From Iris pallida (taxonomy: Eukaryota > Streptophyta > Magnoliopsida > Asparagales > Iridaceae): a stretch of DNA of 64,000 nt. The position numbers were made by a program, and so were the translations under genes. The stretch covers positions 30,226,374 through 30,290,373 of the forward strand of contig JANAVB010015600.1 in assembly GCA_029216955.1 (NCBI GenBank), read 5' to 3'. A model generated the notes under the pieces. It saw only the letters and a program-made list of their open reading frames with translations, did not search any database and was not told where the DNA came from. Position 1 is the stretch's first letter, and every line of letters begins with the position of its first letter. Below, in pieces: positions 1-11,949 of this stretch.

Positions 1-173
1 AAGTGTTGTTAAAGTTATGTTTATGACACTTTTAAATAGGTGTTGTAGATTATGATAAATACTCAATTACAACGACATTTTTTAGTCGAGTGTCATCATT
101 ATAAAAAATTAACGACACTTATTTAGAAAGTGTCGTAAAGAAAGTGTCGTTATAACACTATTTTGTTGTAGTG
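1..173 (+). mobile_element. CACTA (En/Spm) transposon terminus, truncated by window edge
   Basis: The segment ends at 161-173 with TTTTGTTGTAGTG, whose reverse complement CACTACAACAAAA is the classic terminal inverted repeat of plant CACTA elements. Inside the end are several copies of the subterminal motif AGTGTCGT or its complement ACGACACT (about 81-150), in both orientations, as expected for transposase-binding subterminal repeats. Only this end is present; the rest lies left of the window. A 3-bp target duplication would start with ACC at 174. No transposase sequence is visible. Confidence 0.8.
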
Positions 174-217
174 ACCACTTTCATTATTTAAACAATCCAA
201 ATTACACTAGTGTAATT

Positions 218-300
<83 letters not shown>

Positions 301-341
301 CTCAATGCCCTAGGGTTTTTGGCTAATACATACAGTATATA

Positions 342-405
<64 letters not shown>

Positions 406-413
406 TTTATATA

Positions 414-493
<80 letters not shown>

Positions 494-567
494 TTTATGG
501 TCAATAGTAACAATGGTGATAATACTAGGCAAGGGTATTAAAAAACAAATTGATTCAAGGGCTCACA
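174..567 (-). mobile_element. AT-rich LTR remnant, possibly of the same family as block F
   Basis: No gene. Two long AT runs and a short spacer containing CCCTAGGGTTTTTGGC. The last 60 or so bases resemble the right end of block F at about 50060-50130: both read CAATAGTAA, then AT-rich sequence, then ATTGRTTCAAGKGCTCACA, after which they diverge. That shared end is TG...CA-compatible (reverse complement begins TGTGAGC). I infer the start of a minus-strand LTR of F's family. The other end is hidden by the CACTA element or lies outside the window. Confidence 0.35.
221..492. repeat. (AT)n microsatellites
   Basis: Long perfect AT dinucleotide runs at 221-299, 344-396 and 416-491, separated by short unique pieces and a T-run (397-408). 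The two later runs both start after ATACCATATAT, so they probably arose by local duplication. Apparent open frames here (IYIYIY...) are translation of the repeat only. Confidence 0.95.
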
Positions 568-648
568 GCGCCATCGCTAAGTAGGCACTCCGTCTTCTAG
601 AGACTTTACTCCACGTCGACTCTACGCCAGAGGTCTAACAGGGGGTCG

Positions 649-2518
649 GTGAGACATAGAGAAGACGAGCCCCGCATCGCCACATACTATGCGGCACAGG
701 ATTCTAGAGCTTTCAAGGAGCCCTTCCAAAATCCTTCCATATCGGTTGCTAAACCGAAGAGGAGGTCAGAGAAAAGCAAAGCTAAGGTACCCGATGCAGG
801 TGTGTTCCAAGGCACTCGTTCCAAATCTGCATTGGGTGCCTTGTCAAAAACTGGGGGGTAGCCAGCCTCCTACCATGCACAACAACCATGTGTTCCAATC
901 TGACGAGGCATAATACGACACGGATGTAGCCATTGGCACAACCAGTCACCAGACCGGGGCTAGCAACCATACTGAGTTCGGAGAAGATTATAATCTTACG
1001 GTATATCTTCAGGGCAGCGAGACTCAGGCGTCTGAGCCAGAAAGTGAAGGATCAACGACTCCCTCGAGTCACCCTCACACTCGGTCTGTCTTTATGGCCG
1101 ACGACAATGAGGAAGACAACAACAAAGCTCTCAGGCGTATCGAAGTCCTCGAGACGAAGTTGGATACACTGACGGACACATGAAGACCCTGTCTTCGGTC
1201 ATAATTGACCTTAATAGTAGCATGGCCCCCGCAGCCTCTACACATGCACGTGATCCGCCAACCAATGATGAATCCAGCAGGTTGCCTACTGCCAATCTGG
1301 CAGGACCATCCTCGTCTACTCCATCAGCTATAGGCTCCGCAATACCGTCCGAGATACAGCAGGCCATCAAGGAGCTGTATGCTCGTCATGATGCCAAGAA
1401 GAATCAAGCAACGCTCCAGAAGATGGGATCCGACAGCCGTATCCTACCGAGTGGGACCACGTCGTCTATCCTCCTCAATACAATCCGTAGACGATTACAA
1501 CTTATGAAGGGAAGGGGTCTCCCCGACAATACTTGAGGTACTTTGCCTCAGTAACGGGGCACCTACCAAAGGAAGATGCCCTCCTGTCCAACGTATTCAT
1601 AGGAGCCCTGCAGGGGGTAGCCTATGAGTAGTTTTGCAGTCTTCCGGACGACTGTATCTCGTCCTTTGAAGACTCAATTCGTCCACCGATTCTATGAAGG
1701 AGGCATGGACATGACCATGTTGACCCTCATAGAAATTGTCCAAAGAAAAAAAGAGCCTGTCCGTGCATACAGAGAGCGCTTCTGCCAGGCAGCCCTCATA
1801 TTACCACCTGGCATGCCCGAGCCCATGCTTATGGACTCCTGCCGCAAGAACATGACGTCCGCTATAAAATTATGGCACAGTACTCCCTACATGGAGTGGA
1901 CGCTTTTTATTACTGAAGCGGATGCGACACAAAGGAAAGCCCAGGACACGTAGCTCCTGGGGCTACACTTTTCTGCCCCCCGAAGACAAGGGAAGACGCT
2001 CCTACAACAACAACCCGAAAGAAAAAAAAAGGCAAGCAAGCCATGACCGTCACCATCTCCAAAGGTTCAGCAGCTGCAAACCCAAGTCTGCAAAAACGCA
2101 GAGGCCGAGGGAGATTTACTCCTTCAATGACGAGGATACGCTGGAGCTCTTCGAGATGCTTACGAAGAGTGGCAAACTGTCCATCCTGCCACCCAGGCGT
2201 CCCGATGAAATAGAAAAGGTAGACCATCCCAAGTACTGCCATTATCACCAGTACGTCCATCACTCAACACAGGACTGCTATGTGTTGAAGGGGCAAATTC
2301 AGCGCCTCATTAATGCCAACGTCATATCGTTGGATTACGAAAAGAAGACCGTCATAGCCAACATGGTTACTCTCCAGTTCGGGAGTTTTCTATCCACAGA
2401 GGCACAAGATGGCATCATCCCTACTCAAAAGGCGATGATGGAAGTATCAACCTTCCGCCAGCACGAGACAATGCTCAAGGGCTCATCCCGTCCTCCACGC
2501 CTCAAGACGGAGTCATGA
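649..2518 (+). pseudogene. T1 gag (frameshifted)
   Basis: Homologous in order to T2 gag. Around 1110-1200 a coiled-coil stretch (ALRRIEVLETKLDTL) is read, then a linker, then a capsid-like part at about 1690-1900 with FYEGGMDMTMLTLIEIV matching FYEGINDMTMSALNKIK of T2. The zinc-knuckle-like motif C-x2-H-x4-H-x4-C lies at about 2230-2280 (YCHYHQYVHHSTQDCY). The reading frame changes near 1175, between 1430 and 1620, and near 1920-1950, with at least one in-frame stop, so no intact Gag can be made. After VIANMV only about 45 more residues remain before the stop at 2516-2518. Codons upstream of about 900 are assigned to gag or ORF1 with less confidence. Confidence 0.7.
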
Positions 2519-2624
2519 GGGTCCATCCGGACCAGGCCCCCAACATGATAAACCAATAATCATCATGAATCTCTCGGGAAACATTTTATGACCTCGCTTC
2601 TGAAGTGTTATTCTATATCATGTC

Positions 2625-3082
2625 TACCATGTCCATATTACCTCTGAGTAGTCACCCCGTTATGATAACCCCAAAGTTTTTATGACATCCTAGAAAATAT
2701 TTTATGTCCATATTTCCTCTGAAGTGTTATTATATATCGTGTCTACCATGTCCATATTACCTCTGAGTAGTCATCCTGTTATGATAACCCCAAAGTTGTA
2801 ATAACTCCTTAAGAAAAATAGTCACGTCCATATTACCTCTGAACTATTATTCTAGGAAGAAGGATGCTTGCCATGTCCATATAACCTCTGAGCAACACAC
2901 CCTTTCCCTGACAATTCCTCACAATTGTCATCTATAGAACCCTTCACGTCCATATTACTTCTGAGTCGTTCTATACCCCAAGAGAGTACATCCTTACCAT
3001 GTCCATATTACCTCTTAGTAAGGAAAGTGTCTCTACAAAAACTTATGTATTTGCCATGTCCATATAACCTCTGAGTAAACAC
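2625..3082 (+). repeat. Eight dispersed copies of CCATGTCCATATTACCTCTG in T1 spacer
   Basis: Copies start near 2627, 2704, 2747, 2822, 2870, 2947, 2998 and 3055, usually followed by AGTA. Spacing is irregular, about 45-80 bp. The same motif occurs once clearly in T2 (about 43241) and about four times in T3 (50928-51130), always in the non-coding stretch between the sense genes, or where they should be, and the 3' end of the antisense gene. Function unknown. Confidence 0.85.
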
Positions 3083-3266
3083 CCCGTCCCTAATAAAGCT
3101 ATCCCCTCTGAGGGAATTCTCATCTCTGTATAGGATTCACAACCATAAAGATAGACAGAGTAGAGAAGGGACAACAAAAACTTCAGATACAAAGAAGGCA
3201 ATATTTTCTATTAAAAACATACATATGGTCCCTCACAAGTTGAAGGACAAAAAGGAGTAGGAAATC

Positions 3267-6200
3267 AAAACTGGGAAGACTGGTCATGAAGTTCTTCTAG
3301 CCGGCTCATCATATGAGCCCTCTGCTATGCAATCTATGCGTGGGCCCTCTTATCGGCCTCCTGGTGTCTGGCAGTCTCGTCTCCGACAGGGTCCAAGCCT
3401 GACATGCAAAAGCCAATTCAGCCTTACGGACACTGATATCCTCCCTCTCTTGAGTCAGAGCCTTCAAACGTTGGTGAAGGACCTCTCCCTGGTCATCTGA
3501 TTCCTTTAGGTCACCCTCGGAAAGGACGAGAGCATCCGTCAACTTTTGAATCTGTTCCCAGAGGTCTCTGTAGTGCTTCTCCGTAGCTGCAATACAGCGA
3601 ACTCGAGCCCCTTTGGCGTCAGCCAGTTCGATAATCTTTGATTCGACCTCCACAAGTCGATGAGAAAGAGCCTAGTGCATCTGCTTTTGGCAAGATTTCT
3701 CAGAAACCATCTTCTCCAGTTCTGCTGTAGCTACGATCAGCAGGGTAAGATCGAGACCGTAGAGTTACAGGGCAACGGTTTTTAAGTCAGCCAGCAATCC
3801 ATATATAATTACGACCTGAGCCTCATATTCTGGATAATTGTGCAAGAGCTGCAACTGACCTTCCACTAGGTCCCGGATCCATCCGGCCAACGGCTGGCCG
3901 TGCAAGACGCCCTTTATACCATGAGTTAAAGCGTTGCGGATGGCCTCCAGCAGAAGCTGGGCACAATATTCCTTATCAGCCAGACTCATTGAAGTCACTG
4001 GAGAAGCTGCTACCCAAGGACCAAGAGCGGAAGCAAGAGCTGAACTCTGCCCCTGTACTAGAGCGGACAAGAAGGAGCCACCGATGAGACATTCGATGGT
4101 TCGAGGGGCATAGTCGTCCCTACAACCATCATGACCGTCGATACTGGCCTTGTAGCAATTCCTTGGGCCCTGGCTTTGAAGGCTGTATCGTTAGTCGTTT
4201 GCTCGACAATCAGAGCATCGGCTCAAGCATGGGCCCACATAAGGGCATGAGGAGGAATACCTCCCGAATCAGAATAAGTGACGATGCCCCCTCATCGGCC
4301 CCCACGTTTTGAGGCGCATCAGGCGCAGGCTCTTCAGAAAATCCCCGCTCTGACCAAGAAGGTCCTGCCTGCTCAAACCGCACAGTCATAAGATGTGAAA
4401 GGAACGGGCAAGTTCGAAGAATAAAAAGACTTACCACGAAGGAAGACCCAGCATAGCAAGTGATTGTAATCTGACTCTTTTTGCAGGAGGGAAAGCTTTC
4501 CCGGGCAAGAGCGGGCATCCTCGCAAGCTATCGAGAGTTCGTTCCTCCTCTCTCACCTCTGCAAATGAGCTAGAACCATCATTGGCCTCGCTCTCAGAGG
4601 ACACCATCCCAGATGGAAGCGGAAAGGGTGAAGGAGGGGTTTCGAATTTCGTCTCCTTAAGAAGACTCCACTGACGATCATACTCCGGCGAGAAGGTGTT
4701 GTATACACAATAAAGCTGGGCAGTTGAGAATATAAGACTCCCACCCCTCTGTAAAAGAGGGGTAGTAAATATGGCCCCTATACGACTGGCCTTATAATAA
4801 TGCCAGGCCCGAGCATCGTCTAAAAGACTACCTTCATGACCAAGACAGGGGTTCGGATTACCCATCATCACTTAGCTATAGCCAAATTGGCGGACGAAAC
4901 GACTGGGTAAATAAGCCTCCAGAAACACCCAATTTTGGTTCCTATACACCAGGTGGGAAGGACGGATGTACTACAACCAGAAGAACGCCCCAAGGGTCGG
5001 GTCCTCGTCCACCAACTTTTCGTCAAAACGGAAGCTACCATAGGAGGGTAGAACCCGATAGATGGCATACTCTTCCAACCGACCCAGCATCCACCGACAA
5101 GTAGGAAGGTCCCGAGGGACCCACACTGCACGCTCATAATTGCGCAGAGTTGCATCTCCCGCCTCATATCCCAAAATTGTATCGGGTTTTATCAGACCAG
5201 GACGATGCAGAGCCAACCAACCCATCAGGTAGTGATAAAGGAGCTCAACTGACGGGAAGTCCTTGTCACTACCCTCATAATTAAGAATCTTCTGGGAGAA
5301 CTCTCGCAGACCGTGCAACAGGTTGCACACCAAAGCCGGTAAAAATGACAAAGGTTGCCTGAAAGCGAGCCTCACTGTGAGCAGGATCAGATCTTGGCTA
5401 ATCCGGCTAACGGGACCAGAACCCCCCGGCACTACAGCCATCCGCAACCACACCATCAAAAAGGCTGCCAAGGTCGCTTTCGGGCTCACTGGGACCAGAT
5501 TCTGGCTGAAGAAGATGTGAATGTTAGAAGTGGGACCACCCTCAGCATCGACAGATGGAGCCGATACCCTAACGACGCTCATTATATCATCTACCTCATC
5601 AGCAGTGTACGCTGGGCGCGAGGCTTAGTAGGGCATCCCTGGCGTTAAGGGAACTCGTATGAAGATATAATTGAGCCAAGCTTGGATCGGAGGCGAGTCA
5701 AGTGCCTGGTCTTGGTACCTGCACACTTGGTAATGGCAGAATAGCTCCTTGTACACATTCATTATAGAAGGATACACGATCTCCAAGGCAAAGAAATCCT
5801 CCTTACAGGGAGTATACTCCTCATAAGGCTGACTCTCCCATGGTAGCTTGGATAGGGCGCGCATCTCGTGAAGAGCTAAACACAACTCACCGCATAGAGT
5901 AAAAAACGTCCATGTATGATGATTAAACATCTCCAGCAGGACGAGAAAAAGAGCACGGTTGGCAGCAATTCCGTGCTCGGAGGCTTTAACGCAGCTGTAA
6001 ATACCCGCTTCCTTCAAGTCCATCTTGAACTTTCTCATTGCCCAATGGGACAATGCCTTCCACTCCAATTTAGGATGGATCCATCCATCGACGTAAAAGT
6101 TACCCATCGGGTAAGTACAGCTGGCAAATAGTAACCTGTTGGCAAAAAGAGAAGCACGATAGGGACGCACCTCAGCAGCGAACGCTTCGGATACCTGGCT

Positions 6201-7148
6201 GGGGAGCAGGACACGTGGCATGGTATGCAAACCCTCAAGCACGGTAGGGAAGCAATTCTTTGGGTCAGAATAGACCTCCTCCTCAATATGGCCAACTAGC
6301 AGGTTCTAGCATTCGGGTGTCAGATCCTAGCGCATGCTGCACGTTTCAGATAGGCAGAAGTAAGCAGAAAGTAGGAGATAACGAGAAACAGAAGGCATGA
6401 ACAAAGGAGTGCCACTTGGTGTTGTCGAAATACTAGTCTTCGGTAATATCTAAAAAAGCTGCATTCTCAATACCAATTCGTCGTCGAACAAGAAACGAGT
6501 TTCAGCATTTCGGCAGTATTGCGAGTATCCAACAACCGGCCTCGATCCATCATGCGATGAAGATTGTTCCCTAATCATGGCCAGATGACTTCTTGGTTGA
6601 CCGAAAGCGGGTCTCCGAGCAGAAGAATGGACAAATGCCTCTATGGCACCACTGCTGCCGGTGCCTACGGTTAAAGCCAAAAAAAAAGTCCCTGAGGAAG
6701 GCGGAAGGTACAGAGACTGCGTAAAAGATGTTAAAAGGACGAGAAGTTAGGCATTGAAAGTCTGTATGTCTTCAAAAGCAACATCTGTAAGACAAAAACG
6801 CCAAATGCCGCTTCAAGACCATATCGCAGAAAGCACGCCATTTATGGTAAAAATCAAGAAATAAAGTCAGGTGCTTACCGACAACAGGAGGTCGTACTTC
6901 TTCATCAATGGAGAGTTGTCTGACGGCGATATCCTCATAAGCCAACTGTTTGCCTCGAGCCGGATGACGGTGCGTTCCCTCTTTGCTATAGTTTGCTCCG
7001 AGATAGAGACATCAGATGCCCGTGCCGGCTCCATGGCTGTTCGAAGGTTACCCCTTGCTGCAGATCGAGGGGAACTGGTTACGCCACCATAGGCTCTCGA
7101 AGAGCCAACAACATATGGTTTTAGAGTTTTGGGTTTCTTGGGGGCCAT
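3267..7148 (-). pseudogene. T1 antisense gene: plant-mobile-domain-like, coiled-coil C-terminus
   Basis: Reads right to left. Exon 1 starts MAPKKPKTLK at 7148 and may end at a GTAAGC donor (6873-6878). The main exon reads in one frame from about 6242 to 4435 with in-frame stops at about 5622, 4968 and 4872 and no frameshift. It contains the conserved block GELCLALHEMRALSKLPWES (about 5835-5900), a later block LLYHYLMGWLALHRP (about 5210-5255) and RPSHLVYRNQN (about 4930-4960). A perfect donor GTAAGT (4429-4434) and an acceptor ending TTGAGCAG define a 66-bp intron, 4369-4434, at the same place as T2 intron 2. Downstream pieces (3765-4070, 3309-3653) are glutamate- and leucine-rich, coiled-coil-like, and a frame ends near 3267. 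Homologous to the T2 and T3 antisense genes. Biochemical function unknown. Confidence 0.7.
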
Positions 7149-7242
7149 GGCGAAGAGATAGGGTTTTAGAGAAAGAAAGACTCTGGCGTAGAATGCTAAA
7201 AAAAATTTGAAGGCAGAAAGGTTCTCCCCCCCCCAAAATGCC

Positions 7243-7253
7243 TACTTATAAGA
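7243..7253 (-). promoter_or_regulatory. Candidate TATA box of T1 antisense gene
   Basis: On the minus strand the sequence reads TTCTTATAAGTAGGC about 95 bp upstream of the ATG at 7148. The T2 antisense gene has a better TATA box at a comparable distance (48329-48338, about 110 bp upstream), which makes this assignment more credible. Confidence 0.45.
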
Positions 7254-7518
7254 AAGGACATATGATGTTCTCAAGAGAAGACAAAACACCTCGGATATCG
7301 TGGGTTCAGAAAAATGGTCATGATGAACGTTCACGTGATACGAGGAGTCATGATCACGCTTAAGGAGGAGACAGCTTAACGCATTTAATGCTGGTGCCTA
7401 AGCACATCGTCAGCCTATCCGCAGGAGGTGATGGGCATGTCCTCTACAAAAAAAAAGAGAAGACAGGTGTTATGCTTCTTTGCAAAGTGCCCCGAGCTTA
7501 AACCAAGTTCGAGACACA

Positions 7519-7528
7519 TTGAAGGGGG
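7519..7528 (+). other. T1 polypurine tract
   Basis: TTGAAGGGGG just before the LTR start at 7532 (TGTAGAACC). T2 has the same TTGAAGGGGG before its 3' LTR (48491-48500, LTR start TGTAGGTTC). The position fits the plus-strand primer of reverse transcription. Confidence 0.75.
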
Positions 7529-7531
7529 TCT

Positions 7532-9193
7532 TGTAGAACCATAAAAAATTACAGCTGATGCAAGGTGCCTTCGTCGCCCACCCTCTTCCTACCATGGTCC
7601 AGATGACATATGGCACGGGTTGGTGTCCCCACTACCAACCTAACATCACCGAGGTGCAGACAGTGAGATGCGTATATAGACCAACCAAGGACGAAGATAT
7701 TCTCAGGATGAAGTTCAAAAAAAGCACTCTTCTTATTGATCATAGCTACAAGGGTCTATTATACAGGCCTATCGTAAGTACATAAGAAAGAAGTTTCTTG
7801 AATCTCATTTACAAGGATCAATTACAAGGTCTTTGTTACAAAGATGAGAATAGAAATTTCTATGAACATAAGGGAAGGATCGTCTTTAATAGGCAGCATT
7901 CACAGTGTGTTCGTCATAGGCAGAAGAGAAATGTACTGTCTACATCAAAGTCTCTTCTCCACCGACTCATATCGTCATTAAAGCCAACCCTCTTGTCACC
8001 AAGAGAAGCTAGAGCTCCAATATATACTGAAGTAGTAGAAGACCCAGAACCACAGCACGACGAAGCCCTATTGCACCAAAAAATCAAGGCAGAGCACGAT
8101 CGGCTATTCATCGGGTGAGAAACCGACCTCGAGCCCATGGCTTGGATCTCCCACATCCCTTAGACGTCGCCCAGAGTCGAACTCCCTAAGAAGGACATTT
8201 GCATACTTCTCAAGGGCTGTGATGATTCCTTATACACAGAGTTCCTCCATAAGAATGTGGCTCCCACTAACGAAAGAAGCCTCAACCAGCAGCCAACTTA
8301 CACAAGGTCGATCGTCGCTCAAAGTTAAATTGGGATCTCGCATGGTGGTGAAGGATGCCGAGAAGAAGACAACGAATCTTCAGAGAAGAACTTCCCCTTT
8401 TATAGGACCGAGAGTGGCCTAGAGCGCACACCACATGGCCGACGGTCAAAATTCTCGCATTAATGGGAAAAACCTAAGACTCGGCACTTTGAATGTTGGT
8501 CTCAGACCCTTAGAATTCCCCATATTATGGTGGCAATTAAGAGGGAAGTCCTTAAAGAGCGAGTATTTATCGCTCTTTACTTTGAAGAAGCCAGAGCCTT
8601 CAAGCCAGAGGCGCAGCCACTTACTTGCACCAACCTCAGGAACAAGATGGTGGTAGGGTCCTCCTCCCCTTCTTTTATTCCAAAAGCCTGTGTCTTCACT
8701 CCAGAGGAGCAGCTATCTACCTATGCCAATCTCAGATGCACGAGGATGTCATACCCTTTCCTTCGAAGCCAGCGTCTCCACTGTTCAGAGGTGCAGCTAC
8801 TTACATGTGTTCGCATGAGGCACAGGATGGTGATATGCTCACACCATCTCTATTCCTATGACACAGTCATCTGCTCCGGATCTGAATCTTAAGTTACTTC
8901 TCTACAAGAGATTTAGGAACTCCTATTGCAACCAATACAAGTCAACCTGTCGCTCCAAAAGTACAGTAACCTCGCCAACCTGAAGTACAAGCTTACTTGT
9001 CGCCTACAGCACAGTGACTCTGGTAGCCTGAAACACAGCTTTGTAAGTTGCTCTATACGCACAGAAGTCTCGTTGTCATCCGAAGACAAGTTCACTCGTC
9101 GCCTAAAAGCGCTGAGGTTCCGTTATCTCTAAAAGTACAGTCTATTCGTCGCCACAAAAGTGCAGCAGCACTTAGTCCTCACCAAAGGCGCAG
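7532..9193 (+). repeat. T1 3' LTR (left part, interrupted by block F)
   Basis: Begins TGTAGAACC right after the polypurine tract. No long conserved ORF; short open frames are not supported. About 8590-9180 is made of diverged repeats of a motif like GTCGCC-x-AAAGTACAG-x-GACTC. The LTR breaks off at 9193, where F starts with TGTCACGACC. The rest may resume at 50131, where a TATA box and an AATAAA signal are found; this is not proven. Confidence 0.55.
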
Positions 9194-11158
9194 TGTCACG
9201 ACCTGTGCCCAGTATTTGGGCATGAGCCGTGGGTACGTCCAGCCTACGCCGCAGAGTAGACGGTAGTACGTTGTCTAGTCATCTACACATTTATAAATAC
9301 AACCATGAAGTTTATATTCATTTGCATAACGTAAACCACATCAACAGATAGGATCAAAACAAGATAAATTTTATAAAATAACCACAGTCTGGAGAGAAAG
9401 GTAATAAGTAGTCTGGCAAACTCCAAGATAGAGCAAAACATACTATAGTGACATAGTCTCCAAGAATGAAATGTACTAGAGAACATCCACAAATCAACTC
9501 ATGAATCTCAAAGTAGAAATAACATCTAAAAGTCTCAAACTAAACCAATGTGTGAAAATACTAAATAAAATCTACTAAAAGCCATCTGTAGCGGGTAACT
9601 CCGCAAAAGTAGCCTCCAGCTCGTCCTGTGCGCCAAAATTAGGATCTGCAGTATGTTCATAATAGGTGGTACAGAAATCATATAACTCATCACCTAAAAA
9701 TGTTGGTTTTCCAGTCAGGAATGGAACAAGCACACAAACTGAAAAGCTATCCACTATATAATAGATTCGACAGTGCATGAATATAACATATATGGAAGAA
9801 ACTAGAAGGTATACTAAAAATATGGTATATCTAGTATGAAAGCATGGATCGCTGAGCATAGTATGTCAACTAGAAAGAATGTAAAAACATAGTGACATGG
9901 CAAATAGTGAAATGTAAGGAAATAATAAGAGACAACTATCTAAGTATTTTGAAATATCCTTTTTGATATGTGAACGGCTAAGGAATAAATACGACACCCT
10001 GCACATGTCGTGTGCAGCTGCTATCAGTCAAAATCAGACATTTTGGGATGGATTGGGTAGTTCACAAGTCTACTAAGATATTTTTCCTCTCGACCAGTAA
10101 ACATGAACCCAAATAAGTTACGAACCTCATGATAAGATAAAACAAGAATATAATAAGTGGGATCCATGATACTATCACGTGTATCCATCGTGTCATCAAG
10201 CATGGGGCACATGTATAGCATGTACTGAACAAAACTATCAGAATTAGAAGTAAATCAGAAAGTGTACTTGCCTGTTGTCCCGAGCTGCGAGTACTGATCA
10301 AGTGCTCAGTCAAAGTCCAACAAACCTATAGTATGAATTTTCATATCAATATATAATTTAGGGTACAAGTGGAACTATCTAATAAGTTATTGGCTTTCTT
10401 CTAGGCTCTTACCCTTACCTTAAGTTATTGTGCCCATTATCTGTTATTTAAAGCTACCCTTTAACAATACAACACATATGGAGACTTCCACTTTTTTTCT
10501 TATGCTTTCTACAGGTATATGGGTACTGTTTTGTTACCATGTACTTGCCATGTTCACAGCAATTAAAGTGAACTCAAAACTTATTTAGTGTAGGAACCTC
10601 TAAGGGTGCACAGTTGCCTATTTTTAAGGGCATGAGGCTTACTATCAACTGCTACTCTATATTTCCCCTTGGAACTTAAAGGTGAAGTGGCTTGTGTCTT
10701 ACCGAAACTCGAGTGCAGGGGACACCACTATCCTCATACTCTATTCTCTGTTGGGACTGCTAGGTGCAGGATACTCTCCCACTCCTAAGTACATACTCTT
10801 ATTCTCAAGTATACATCTGGTACCCTTCCTCGCTAGGCTACCCTACCAAGTGTACAGGTCTTTATGTGCTTGGCCATAGGCAAGTACCCTTTTTTTCAAT
10901 ATATATACATATCTACTGAAACATTAGATGGAGTGTCTAGACATGACTGTACTTGTACCTGCTAACCTTCTATAAAGATACCTACATACTAAACCCTTGG
11001 TAGCACTCTGCTAATGCCTACAAGGGTAGACTCTCAAGTATGCCATAGGGTGGTGACAGGGCCACATATTTCTTGGGTCCTCATATTACTTATCGGGTAC
11101 ATCCCAGGTATTGATGCTACCAGTCAGTGCTACCTCACCTGTAACCTTACTCATATGA
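9194..11158 (-). mobile_element. Block F, piece 1: minus-strand solo-LTR-like sequence
   Basis: Starts TGTCACGACC, the reverse complement of an LTR 3' end GGTCGTGACA. It shares TACGTCCAGCCTACGCCGCA and other stretches with block E (53758 on), including a match of 10260-10320 to 55009-55070, so E and F are one family. F continues after insertion A (30872) and after insertion T2 (49330) to about 50130. The last five bases here (11154-11158, TATGA) are the target duplication of A. From about 10330 the sequence is rich in GGTACC/TAGGTA-like words and has no supported gene. Confidence 0.6.
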
Positions 11159-11825
11159 TGTAAACCCCCTAAATTTCTACTATAATTTTTTTAATAATTT
11201 GGTTTTAATTTTTTGCTTTGTATTATACGTCGTGTACGAATTTGTCGTATAGGATGTCGTGTATGAGTTCGCATTTTCGTATGTCTCGTCGAGTGCGAAT
11301 ATGTGCGAGGTACATATTTTTGTAAAAATATTTTATTTTAAAAAGCTTGGTTTTTCAAATAATAAATATTTTTGATTACTTAAAATTGTAAAATGCGTCG
11401 CATTTGGAGTTTCCAAGACCTATTTTACATCATAAAAAGGTTATATAAATATTAATTTAAAAACCATGTTGTATGCAAATATTTATTACATATGAGGAGC
11501 ATAAATTTTTTTATTATTCATATATAATGCTATTTTCGAAATAAATTAATATTAATAATTTATTATTCGAAAAAGTATTTTAAAATAGTATTTTGATTTA
11601 AATTTAATTGATCATGATAATTTACATTTGAAAATATTTTATTTTAAATAGGTTTTAAAATAGTATGTAGCTATATTGGATTGGATTTGATCCAATTATT
11701 TTTATTTATTTGAACTAATTATGTTAATATCTACATGTGACTTAATCAATATGAATTAAAATTTATATTATCTATTGGGGATTTAATCATCCCGCGTCCT
11801 TATCCATATCGGAGTCACCACCTCC

Positions 11826-11834
11826 AATATAAGG
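11826..11834 (+). promoter_or_regulatory. Likely LTR TATA box, element A 5' LTR
   Basis: AATATAAGG. The right LTR has CTATATAAGG at the same place (28471-28480), so this copy carries a weakened box. It lies about 670 bp into the LTR and about 120 bp before the GC-rich leader. Confidence 0.6.
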
Positions 11835-11949
11835 AGAGGCTCCTTTTGCTCTTTTCTATGGAATTCCACAATCAAATTTTTCCACAAAGTGTTGTACATC
11901 GTATCTGTGCCATCTTTTCCCTCTATTATACTTTTCTACTACAATTAGA

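Larger units (their letters stand above)
568..9193 (+). mobile_element. T1: Tat-lineage Ty3/gypsy element lacking pol, truncated
   Basis: Order on the + strand: decayed gag (649-2518), spacer with eight copies of a short repeat (2625-3082), antisense gene on the minus strand (3267-7148), polypurine tract (7519-7528) and 3' LTR beginning at 7532. The same order is seen in the more complete T2 at 32709-49324, but the roughly 5 kb of protease, RT, RNase H and integrase is absent: gag runs about 45 codons past its zinc-knuckle region and then gives way to the spacer. The 5' LTR is not recognisable. The 3' LTR is interrupted at 9193 by block F. It may be a non-autonomous family or a single deletion product. 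Confidence 0.75.

Noticed and set aside
310..513. IYIYIY ORFs on both strands
   Set aside because: Translation of the AT microsatellite.
10682..10879. 65-aa ORF in block F
   Set aside because: Isolated, no family resemblance, inside an LTR-like block.
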